Below are positions 48,822 to 57,037 of a stretch of 64,000 nucleotides of DNA, piece by piece. The position numbers and the translations under genes were made by a program. The stretch's first letter is position 1; the number at the start of each line of letters is the position of its first letter. The notes beneath the pieces are model-generated. The model did no database searches. It saw only the letters and a program-made list of their open reading frames with translations, and had not been told where the DNA came from. The DNA comes from Saprospiraceae bacterium (GTDB lineage: Bacteria; Bacteroidota; Bacteroidia; Chitinophagales; Saprospiraceae): contig JADZFD010000007.1 of the NCBI GenBank assembly GCA_020850225.1, positions 43,274-107,273 of the forward strand. The letters are read 5' to 3'.

Positions 48822-49737
48822 AACTGCCCGGATATTGTGACAATGGATGATATCTGAGCATCATTTCTCTCAGGTATTTACGGTCTACATGTGTATATAT
48901 CTCGGTTGTCAGTATGGACTCATGTCCCAACATTTCCTGTACTGCACGTAAATCAGCGCCACCTTCCACGAGGTGTGTTGCAAATGAGTGTCTGAAGGTG
49001 TGTGGACTTACATTTTTGTTAATACCGGCTTTTGATACATAATCTTTAATTAGCAGAAATATCATTACACGTGTCATAGACTTGCCGCGTCTGTTCAGGA
49101 AGAGGATGTCTTCATGTCCCTTGTGGATGACAGGAAGTTGACTGCGTTCAGTACTGATGTACCAATCTATATACCTGATAGCAGGAGCACTTATGGGTAC
49201 GAGCCTTTCCTTATTGTTCTTACCGAGTACCTTAACAAAACCTTCGTCCGGAAAATAGTTGCTGATTTGAAGCCCGACCAATTCAGATACCCGCAGACCA
49301 CAGGCATAGAGTGTTTCTAATATTGCCCTGTTACGGTGACTATGTGGTAATGACATATCAATGGATGCGAAAATTGTTTGGATTTCTTCGAAGGAGAGTA
49401 CATCCGGTAATGTTTGTTTTAGTTTTGGGCTCTCAAGTAATTCTGATGGATTATAGTCCAGCATATTCTCCATGATGAGATATCTGTAAAACGCCTTTAT
49501 ACCGGATATAATCCTTGCCTGGCTCTTGGGGCACAGCCCCAAATCATTGATAAAATAAACAAACGATGTAAGCTGACTGGCATTCAGTTTTTCAGGATCG
49601 GTATCTATTTTTTGAATATAAACGTACTCTTTCAGTTTTTCCACATCACGGATATAAGCTTCAATAGAGTGTGAAGACAGTGACTTTTCGAGCAGGAGAT
49701 AATCCTTAAATCCCTTGATACTACTATTCCAATCCAT
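48811..49737 (-). CDS. xerD: Tyrosine recombinase XerD-like
   Basis: 308 residues. An N-terminal SAM-like (core-binding) domain (about 10-95) is followed by the catalytic domain with Arg149 in [11 protein letters not shown], Lys173 in [13 protein letters not shown], His246 and Arg249 in [17 protein letters not shown], His272 in [13 protein letters not shown] and the nucleophile Tyr281. All active-site residues are in place. This length and the [20 protein letters not shown] signature fit the chromosome dimer resolution recombinases XerD/XerC. No phage or integron neighbours; it lies among core genes, divergent from bshA. Confidence 0.93.
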   Translation of the reverse strand: MDWNSSIKGFKDYLLLEKSLSSHSIEAYIRDVEKLKEYVYIQKIDTDPEKLNASQLTSFVYFINDLGLCPKSQARIISGIKAFYRYLIMENMLDYNPSELLESPKLKQTLPDVLSFEEIQTIFASIDMSLPHSHRNRAILETLYACGLRVSELVGLQISNYFPDEGFVKVLGKNNKERLVPISAPAIRYIDWYISTERSQLPVIHKGHEDILFLNRRGKSMTRVMIFLLIKDYVSKAGINKNVSPHTFRHSFATHLVEGGADLRAVQEMLGHESILTTEIYTHVDRKYLREMMLRYHPLSQYPGSSTS

Positions 49738-49816
49738 ATAAAATGATCCGAATATACAACGTTTTTAAGCAAAATTTGTTATCAACCTACTGAACCAGTA
49801 TAATAAGTTAGAATAC

Positions 49817-50959
49817 ATGAAGATAGGAATTGTATGTTATCCGACTTTTGGAGGTAGTGGAGTAGTTGCCACAGAATTGGGGCTTGGATTGGCTGACAGG
49901 GGACATGATGTGCATTTTATCACATACAAAAGACCTGTACGTCTCACTTCTTTTCATACCAATGTATATTTCCATGAAGTAACCTCGATGGAATATCCTC
50001 TTTTTGAATATGCTCCCTATGAGACATCTCTGGCTGCCAAACTGGTAGATGTGATCCGGTTTGAAAAACTGGATATTCTGCATGTTCATTACGCAATTCC
50101 ACATGCTGCAGTAGCCTTTATGACCAAACAGATACTCAAAGCAAAGGGTATTGACATTCCTGTTGTGACTACCTTACACGGTACGGATATAACGTTGGTG
50201 GGTTCTGACTCATCCTTCGCATCGGTAGCCGAATTCAGTATCAATGAATCGGATGGTGTCACAGCTGTATCCGAACAACTCAAACAGGAAACATTGGATA
50301 CATTTAAGATAAACAGAGATATCCGGGTGATATATAATTTTATTGATTTCAACAGATTCAGAAAAACGAATAAAGATCACTTCAGAAAAGCCATTGCTCC
50401 TGAAGGAGAAAAGATTCTGGTACACATATCCAATTTCAGAAAAGTCAAAAGAGTACAGGATGTTATCAATATATTTGCACAGGTAGCCCCTAAAATACAA
50501 TCAAAATTGCTATTGATAGGAGACGGTCCTGAAAGAAATTATATGGAAGATCTGTGCAGAAGCTATAAATTATGTGGTGAAATCCGATTTTTAGGTAAAC
50601 AGGAAGCTGTCGAAGAATTATTGGCTATATCAGATTTATTTATTTTGCCTTCCGAAAATGAAAGTTTTGGTCTTGCAGCTTTGGAAGCTATGGCTTGTGA
50701 AGTACCTGTTATTTCGTCTAATGCGGGAGGAATCCCTGAAGTTAATATCGACGGAGTAACGGGATATATGTGCGATATCGGCGATGTGGATGGTATGGCT
50801 CAAAGGTGTGTAGAATTACTTGAAGATGAAGAAAAGTTGCGCAAATTTGGTAAAAATGCATATCAGCAGGCTAAGCGATTTGATATTGAAGCCATTCTGC
50901 CGCAATACGAATCATACTATAGGGAGATTATTGAGCGTGTTAAAAAGAGGAAGGATTAA
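49817..50959 (+). CDS. bshA: N-acetyl-alpha-D-glucosaminyl L-malate synthase
   Basis: 380 residues, GT4 glycosyltransferase (GT-B fold). It joins GlcNAc from UDP-GlcNAc to L-malate, the first step of bacillithiol synthesis. Motifs: MKIGIVCYPTFGGSGVVATE at the N-terminus, HVHYAIPHAAVAF, TTLHGTDITLVG, and the GT4 donor-site region LPSENESFGLAALEAMACEV. The whole pattern is that of BshA, not a generic GT4. bshB and bshC are elsewhere. It diverges from xerD with 79 bp between, and is followed at once by a broken copy of the 51472 adhesin gene. Confidence 0.93.
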   Translation: MKIGIVCYPTFGGSGVVATELGLGLADRGHDVHFITYKRPVRLTSFHTNVYFHEVTSMEYPLFEYAPYETSLAAKLVDVIRFEKLDILHVHYAIPHAAVAFMTKQILKAKGIDIPVVTTLHGTDITLVGSDSSFASVAEFSINESDGVTAVSEQLKQETLDTFKINRDIRVIYNFIDFNRFRKTNKDHFRKAIAPEGEKILVHISNFRKVKRVQDVINIFAQVAPKIQSKLLLIGDGPERNYMEDLCRSYKLCGEIRFLGKQEAVEELLAISDLFILPSENESFGLAALEAMACEVPVISSNAGGIPEVNIDGVTGYMCDIGDVDGMAQRCVELLEDEEKLRKFGKNAYQQAKRFDIEAILPQYESYYREIIERVKKRKD

Positions 50960-50961
50960 AA

Positions 50962-51385
50962 CTGCCGCAACTTCTTAGGTACAAATTATATCAAAGATAT
51001 AGTTGAAGCCGGTATCGAATTTGATTCTTTAGCCTTATGTATCAGTGAAATACAATTCAATTATAAAGGAGTCACAATCGAAGGAAATTTAGATAATTTT
51101 TATTTCAAAATTAGAGGGTGTCAAAACAAAGAATGGGTGTGACACATTATTAAGTTTAGATTCGCTATTGAGTTTAGATGCCCGCATATTGGATATGGGA
51201 GAAAAGATTACTGGTGATAGTATAGCGGGAGGCATCGAAATGAAATTTACTATGGGACAAGACTATGTAAATGCTGACAGGGACTCATTGAAGTATATAT
51301 GGAAAGATAGTTACGGCAATATTATTAGAGACAATGACAGTGACGATACGACTATTATTGTTTCCGGAGAAGATAAAATTACATG
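50962..51385 (+). pseudogene. Frameshifted partial copy of the downstream adhesin gene
   Basis: This stretch is a near copy (about nine bases in ten by eye) of 53240-53630 inside the adhesin at 51472. It reads IVEAGIEFDSLALCISEI in one frame. At about 51100 a run of five Ts replaces four in the intact copy, and a TGA closes the frame near 51142. The matching sequence then resumes in another frame as LSLDARILDMGEKITGDSIA up to GEDKIT, where it ends in TGA instead of continuing to the sorting domain. It begins three bases after the bshA stop. It is the remnant of a tandem duplication or a replaced adhesin. Confidence 0.85.
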
Positions 51386-51471
51386 AATAGTTATAAATAT
51401 TGTTTTTTAAGCTTAACTTTATAGCTACGACATTAATATGAGTCAATAATTTACATATAAAAATATTAATT

Positions 51472-53964
51472 ATGAAAACCACTATGTTGACATTTATAAT
51501 ATCCCTTTTTTTCTTATTTGTGTATTCTGATTCTATTGGTACAGATTCAAATATCAATCTGGTGGTTCCTGATAAAATTCTTTGTACACCACCACCCAAT
51601 AATAGGTGTAGTACTGCCTTTGATTTAGGGACTGGATTTGGCTCATTACAGATTACTGGTAACAACATTTGTGCTGACGCAGGAGGGCAATGCTCTGCGC
51701 CAAATAATGAATCTACAGTTTATTTTACTTATACAGTACCAACACAAGGATTAACACGTTTATTGTTGTATGCACCAAATTTTTTTATTGGAGCAAGTAC
51801 TATATGTGGATCTGGTAATTGCGGGAATGGTTTTATTTCCGTAGAGTGCCCAACATCGGGTTCTAAATTATATATATCGCTAAGTAGTTCTGAAGCAAAT
51901 GAGGGCAACTATTCTATGTTGATAACACCGGAATTTGTTGCACCGCCTATTACAGGATCTGTCTTTGCGGATTTGGATAGTGATGGTCAGCTGGGTGGTA
52001 ATGATATTGGTTTGGGAGGAGCAAATATTTTGGCATATCCAGATTGTGATAAAGGACAATCACCAATATCAGTTACCTCAAATGATGACGGCAGTTATAC
52101 TTTTGAGAATATGTTGCCTGGACCACCACCTACAAGATTTTTAATCACAATGGATCCGAGCGGAGATTTTTCTTGTGATGTAAAAGTAGAAGTATGTGTT
52201 ACTTTGGAACCTTGTTCAGGAATGTTGGATCCTGTATTATTTCCATGTCCACCGCCTGATTGCTCATCGAATCCATATTCAGTAGATAATATTTGTGAAA
52301 CAGCTTTACAGAACCCATTATGTAATTTAGATATAATTAGTAACTGGCCATGCGGACAAATTCCTAGTGTATATGGTCCATGGTTAAATCAATCTCAATG
52401 TACAGGTGGTGGTGTATATAATAATACATCATTCTACGGATTTATTGCTGGTTCAGGTAATTATAATATCAATTTTACTTTATTTCAGTGTGCCGGACGA
52501 GGAGTTCAATATGGTATATTGGATGGTGTATGTAGCCCGGGTGGCCCTTGTGTTGTTTATAGCGGAGAAGCTAATACAGGTACTGTTACAATTAGTTCTT
52601 CTATATTAACACCATGTAAGACTTATGTATTCTGGATAGATGGATGGGCAGGTTCTGTCTGTAGTTACTATGCTTTTGTCACAGGTGATTTGCATAGTTG
52701 TACTGTGCCTCCAATTATCGATATTAGTCTGGATTCACTATGTGATCCATTATGTCCATCATTCAATCCAATAACAGTAACCGCTACGGGTGACCCTGCT
52801 TCTATTCCACCTGTAGAAGAAATTTCAGGCGCTGTGTATTACTGGGATATAAAGAATCCGGATGGTACAACCAATAATTATGTCATTGAAGGACCGGATG
52901 GATTAAATATTTATTATGTATTTTATCAGGAAGGAACCTATAATATTTGTGTTACTCCATATCACCCATGTGATCAGTTCGGTAAACAGTATTGTGAGGA
53001 ATTTACTTTTGTACCAATTGAGGACGAATACCAGGAATTTGTTGTGTGTACCGGTGATTTTCCATGGCCTGGTGCTTATGATGAAGATGGAGAGCCTATA
53101 GTGGATAAATATGGTAATCAATATGCCTGGGTAGGAGGAGAAGTGACACTGGCAATGATACGAAGTGGAGGTGGATTATGGGAAAGCGGAAGCTATTATA
53201 CCAATGAATGTGGATGCCAGTATCTACAACAAATGCGGATAATTGAAGCTGGTATCGAATTTGATTCAGTAGCCTTATGCATCAGTGAAATACCGTTCAA
53301 TTATAAAGGAATCGTAATCGAAGGTAATTTAGATAATTTTATTTCAAAATTGGAAGGTGTCAAAACAAAGAATGGGTGTGACACATTAGTAAGTTTAGAT
53401 TCGTTATTGAGTTTGGATGCCCGTGTACTGGATATGGGAGGAAAGATTACTGGTGATAGTATTGCCGGAGGAATTGAATTGAAATTTACTATGGGACCAG
53501 ACTATATTAATGCTGACAGAGATTCATTGAAGTATATATGGAAAGATAGGTACGGCAATATTATTAAAGACAATGACAGTGACGGTACGACTATTATTGT
53601 TCCCGGAGAAGATAAAATTACATTGGAGGTGATTGTTTATAAATACGGAAAGGGTTGTTCGTTTACCTTTAATAATATTACAAGTACTTCTGAAGAAAAT
53701 CAATACGGTAATTCAGTATATATTTCCCCCAATCCTTTTAAAGATTTTTTAGAGGTAACTATAACTTCTTTAGAACATCATCCGCAAAGTAAAATTAAAA
53801 TTTACAATTTGTTGGGTAAAAGTGTATTACAACAGCACATTAATCTGTTACCAGGACGTAATGCGTTCAGTTTAGATTTGTCCAATAAACCCAAAGGAAT
53901 TTATTTGGTTAAAATAGAGATAAATAATAACACGATTAAATTATTGAGATGCTTTAAATTATAG
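51472..53964 (+). CDS. Large secreted repeat protein with T9SS type A sorting domain
   Basis: 830 residues. The N-terminal hydrophobic segment (MKTTMLTFIISLFFLFVYS) is a signal peptide. A cysteine-rich region with NNRCSTAFDLG and STVYFTYTVP follows (about 35-150), then an SdrD B-like or carbohydrate-binding-like module (GSVFADLDSDGQLGGNDIG, 160-240), a second cysteine-rich module, a PKD-like region (about 420-520), and a segment with KEISGD-type spacing repeated in the broken copy upstream. The last about 80 residues (VYISPNPFKDFLEVTI, GIYLVKIEINNN) are the type A T9SS signal. Function unknown beyond a surface or extracellular protein. About 15 cysteines suggest disulfides. Confidence 0.8.
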   Translation: MKTTMLTFIISLFFLFVYSDSIGTDSNINLVVPDKILCTPPPNNRCSTAFDLGTGFGSLQITGNNICADAGGQCSAPNNESTVYFTYTVPTQGLTRLLLYAPNFFIGASTICGSGNCGNGFISVECPTSGSKLYISLSSSEANEGNYSMLITPEFVAPPITGSVFADLDSDGQLGGNDIGLGGANILAYPDCDKGQSPISVTSNDDGSYTFENMLPGPPPTRFLITMDPSGDFSCDVKVEVCVTLEPCSGMLDPVLFPCPPPDCSSNPYSVDNICETALQNPLCNLDIISNWPCGQIPSVYGPWLNQSQCTGGGVYNNTSFYGFIAGSGNYNINFTLFQCAGRGVQYGILDGVCSPGGPCVVYSGEANTGTVTISSSILTPCKTYVFWIDGWAGSVCSYYAFVTGDLHSCTVPPIIDISLDSLCDPLCPSFNPITVTATGDPASIPPVEEISGAVYYWDIKNPDGTTNNYVIEGPDGLNIYYVFYQEGTYNICVTPYHPCDQFGKQYCEEFTFVPIEDEYQEFVVCTGDFPWPGAYDEDGEPIVDKYGNQYAWVGGEVTLAMIRSGGGLWESGSYYTNECGCQYLQQMRIIEAGIEFDSVALCISEIPFNYKGIVIEGNLDNFISKLEGVKTKNGCDTLVSLDSLLSLDARVLDMGGKITGDSIAGGIELKFTMGPDYINADRDSLKYIWKDRYGNIIKDNDSDGTTIIVPGEDKITLEVIVYKYGKGCSFTFNNITSTSEENQYGNSVYISPNPFKDFLEVTITSLEHHPQSKIKIYNLLGKSVLQQHINLLPGRNAFSLDLSNKPKGIYLVKIEINNNTIKLLRCFKL

Positions 53965-54305
53965 GTTACTATTCGGGTACCAAATCTCCGGATATATGAA
54001 TAGAGGAGTAGTGCCAGGCTTACCGGGTATTAATATGAAGTCTATACGTATTTACCCTTTATTTTTTATTGGTCTATACAAAATTCTGGAGCCAAAAAAA
54101 ACAATGACAGAAACCTGTCTGAGTAGTAATACTTTTTTTTAACATGAATAGTAATAAACTGCCGAATTTACGCTTTCTTCAGCATAAAAATCCTTTGTAC
54201 TGAGACACATTTTGTATATAATCGGTTTTTTCTGTATTCATTTTCATGGTTATTTACCTTATATCCTGAATGAATGACGTATTTTTACATCAAATCTCAG
54301 AAATT
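53965..54305. other. Intergenic region, 341 bp
   Basis: Between the adhesin and the S9 peptidase. A 48-codon open frame (53996-54142, MNRGVVPGLPGINMKSIRIY at its start, ending SSNTFF) is present without a convincing ribosome binding site; it may be a remnant or chance. The rest is AT-rich and seems to hold the peptidase leader. Confidence 0.4.
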
Positions 54306-56666
54306 ATGCGGATCTACTCTACTTTGTTTTTCATACATGTTTTTGTATGCATCGGTCATACGCAGCTTACAGTTGAAAAAATCATGCAGGATCCGGTACG
54401 TTGGGTCGGAACTTCACCTGACAACCTCATGTGGTCAGATGATTCCCAAACGATTTATTTTACATGGAATCCCGAAATGAATGTCGCTGACTCCCTGTAT
54501 AAACTGGACATAAGCAATATAAAAGACGCTGACTATACAAAATATATTCAAAAGGTTTCCATAGAAGAAAGACAAGCATTACCGGATAAATACAGTGTTG
54601 CTTTTACAAAGGATGGTACCCGAAAACTATTTACCAGAGGAGGAGATATTTTTATTATCGATGTAAAAACAGGAATAGAAAGACGTCTGACACAAACGCT
54701 TGAATATAAAAGTAACCCCGTTTTTAATTCCGATGAGTCCGGGGTTATTTTTAAAAAGGGTAACAATCTTTATGTTATCGACATTCAAAGTGGTTTAATT
54801 AGTAATCTGACAAATTTTGTTACGGAGGCAGGAAAAAATGTATCTCCTGTCAACGATGCAGATAAGGCATTGGAACGGGATCAGTTGGAGTTGTTTGATG
54901 TATTGAGTAATGAAAAAAAACATCAGGAAGCTACGGATAACTATAATAAAAGAACAAAACGAAAAACCTTAGGGGAAATAAGTACAGGCGGGAAGCAAAT
55001 AACCGGTTTATCATCTTGTCCGGATATGCGCTATGTATTTTATAAGTTAAGAGAAAATAACAAGGCTTCAAATGCAACATTTGTACCCAATTATGTTACA
55101 ATATCCGGTTATACATCGTCAATACCTGGAAGAACAAAGGTAGGCGTTCCTGATGCTGTAGCTGAAGCTTACATATATGATTGTATCAGGGATACTATTA
55201 TATATGTAAGGATTGATTCCATTCCGGGTATTGCTGATATGCCTGAATATCTCAAAGAATACAGAAAGGATACTACGGTACAAAAACCTAAGGCAAGACC
55301 GGTAGAAGTATATGGCCCAGTGTGGTCCGAAAACGGCAAATCAGCCATCGTGGTTGTACGTTCCCAGGACCATAAAGACCGTTGGATAATGCAGTTGCAT
55401 CCTATGGATGGTACACTTTCACTCATAGACAGACAGCGGGATGAAGCATGGATAGGAGGACCGGGGATAGGAGGATATTCGGGTACGGGCAATATTGGTT
55501 TTATAAATGACAGTATGCTGTATTATCAATCAGAAGCGACAGGATACGCACATCTTTACACATTTAATCTGTATAACGGTGTAAAAAAACAATTGACCAG
55601 CGGGAATTTTGAAGTACAGGAACTTTTGCTTTCAAGGGACTGTCGCTGGTTTTATATGAAGACAAATGAAGAGCACCCGGGAGAAACACATTTTTATAAA
55701 ATGTCCGTAAATGGCGGAGAAAGAGTACGCCTGACAAATATGTCGGGAGGTAATACCGTTGTACTTTCTCCGGATGAAAAGATGCTGGCTATACGCTATT
55801 CCAATACTACAACACCATGGGAGTTGTATGTGCAAAATAACGAGCCGGGTCAGATTGCTGTCCGGGTTACTTTTTCCCAGACTACTGAATTCAAAGCGTA
55901 TTCATGGAAAAAACCGGAGGTTGTTAGTTTTAAAGCCAGAGATGGAAAGGAGATATTTGCGCGGGTATATCAACCTCGCAGGAAGAATGGCAAGGGCGTC
56001 ATTTTTGTGCATGGCGCCGGCTATTTGCAAAATGCACACAAGTGGTGGAGCCAGTACTACAGGGAGTTTATGTTTCATAATTTACTCGTGGATAAGGGTT
56101 ATACGGTGATGGATATAGACTATCGTGCGAGTTCAGGGTATGGCAGGGATGTACGGACAGGTATATACAGACATATGGGCGGAAAAGATCTGACAGATAA
56201 CGTAGACGGAGCAAGGCTTCTGGTTAGTAAATACGGGGTAAATACCGGTAAAATCGGAATATACGGTGGGTCATATGGTGGATTTATTACATTGATGGCG
56301 ATGTTTACCACACCCGATGTTTTTGCAGCAGGTGCCGCACTCCGACCGGTTACGGATTGGGCAGCGTATAATCAGGGATATACATCCAATATCCTGAATG
56401 AACCACAGAATGATTCAATTGCATACCGCCGGAGTTCTCCCATATTTTTTGCAGAAGGTTTGAAAGGCAAGCTGCTCATCTGTCATGGGCAGGTAGATGT
56501 GAATGTACATATTCAGGACTCATACAGGCTCACACAAAGGCTGATAGAATTAAAGAAGGAAAATTGGGAAATGGCAAGCTATCCGGTAGAAGACCATGGT
56601 TTTGTACAACCTGAATCCTGGATGGATGAATATAAAAGGATTTTGAAATTATTTGAAAGTATGTAA
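54306..56666 (+). CDS. S9 family (dipeptidyl peptidase IV-like) serine peptidase, exported
   Basis: 786 residues from the ATG at 54306; an in-frame ATG at 54270 would put 12 polar residues before the signal peptide and is less likely. The signal peptide ends near IGHTQ (residue 20). A DPP IV-type N-terminal propeller (about 25-520) includes the segment YLKEYRKDTTVQKPKARPVE. The alpha/beta-hydrolase domain has Ser656 in GIYGGSYGGFITL, Asp731 in HGQVDVNVH and His764 in VEDHGFVQPE. It removes dipeptides or small peptides in the periplasm or at the surface. No T9SS signal at the C-terminus. Confidence 0.92.
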   Translation: MRIYSTLFFIHVFVCIGHTQLTVEKIMQDPVRWVGTSPDNLMWSDDSQTIYFTWNPEMNVADSLYKLDISNIKDADYTKYIQKVSIEERQALPDKYSVAFTKDGTRKLFTRGGDIFIIDVKTGIERRLTQTLEYKSNPVFNSDESGVIFKKGNNLYVIDIQSGLISNLTNFVTEAGKNVSPVNDADKALERDQLELFDVLSNEKKHQEATDNYNKRTKRKTLGEISTGGKQITGLSSCPDMRYVFYKLRENNKASNATFVPNYVTISGYTSSIPGRTKVGVPDAVAEAYIYDCIRDTIIYVRIDSIPGIADMPEYLKEYRKDTTVQKPKARPVEVYGPVWSENGKSAIVVVRSQDHKDRWIMQLHPMDGTLSLIDRQRDEAWIGGPGIGGYSGTGNIGFINDSMLYYQSEATGYAHLYTFNLYNGVKKQLTSGNFEVQELLLSRDCRWFYMKTNEEHPGETHFYKMSVNGGERVRLTNMSGGNTVVLSPDEKMLAIRYSNTTTPWELYVQNNEPGQIAVRVTFSQTTEFKAYSWKKPEVVSFKARDGKEIFARVYQPRRKNGKGVIFVHGAGYLQNAHKWWSQYYREFMFHNLLVDKGYTVMDIDYRASSGYGRDVRTGIYRHMGGKDLTDNVDGARLLVSKYGVNTGKIGIYGGSYGGFITLMAMFTTPDVFAAGAALRPVTDWAAYNQGYTSNILNEPQNDSIAYRRSSPIFFAEGLKGKLLICHGQVDVNVHIQDSYRLTQRLIELKKENWEMASYPVEDHGFVQPESWMDEYKRILKLFESM

Positions 56667-56703
56667 ATCTGGTCTAAGACCAAGTGCCAAAATCAGGATT
56701 CAG

Positions 56704-56958
56704 ATGAATATTAACGATGTATTGATTCATAAATTAGAACTTTCAACAGGACTGAAGTACAATGCAGCCGATACAGCATCCAATCTGTGTTATGCAAATG
56801 CCAACAACGATCTCAGAGATGAATTCAAGGCAGTATTTAGTAGAAATGATGTACTATGTTTTTTGAAAGCTGTTCCGGATACAGATTCGCCCACGGCGGA
56901 AGAATTCTGGAAATGGGTTAAAATAGGTAAATCACGGATAAATGACCATCCATCTTAA
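56704..56958 (+). CDS. Small protein of unknown function
   Basis: 84 residues from the ATG at 56704. A longer version starting at 56653 would overlap the S9 peptidase by 14 bases; the stretch before 56704 reads poorly as protein, so the shorter form is chosen. It is soluble, with helices such as DVLIHKLELSTGLK and SPTAEEFWKWVKIGKSRIN, and a cysteine in NLCYANANNDL. No signal peptide or membrane segment. I do not recognise the family. It follows the peptidase on the same strand and may be cotranscribed. Confidence 0.6.
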   Translation: MNINDVLIHKLELSTGLKYNAADTASNLCYANANNDLRDEFKAVFSRNDVLCFLKAVPDTDSPTAEEFWKWVKIGKSRINDHPS

Positions 56959-57037
56959 ACCCTAAGTATGCTCTATAAAACTTATCATGGTGCCAATTAA
57001 TTGTTACAACAACTGACTTGGTTTGTTAAATTAAGGA

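Noticed and set aside
48811..49737. Tyrosine recombinase as a sign of an integrated element
   Set aside because: All neighbours are core genes (nadA, bshA), there are no direct repeats or phage genes, and the protein fits housekeeping XerD.
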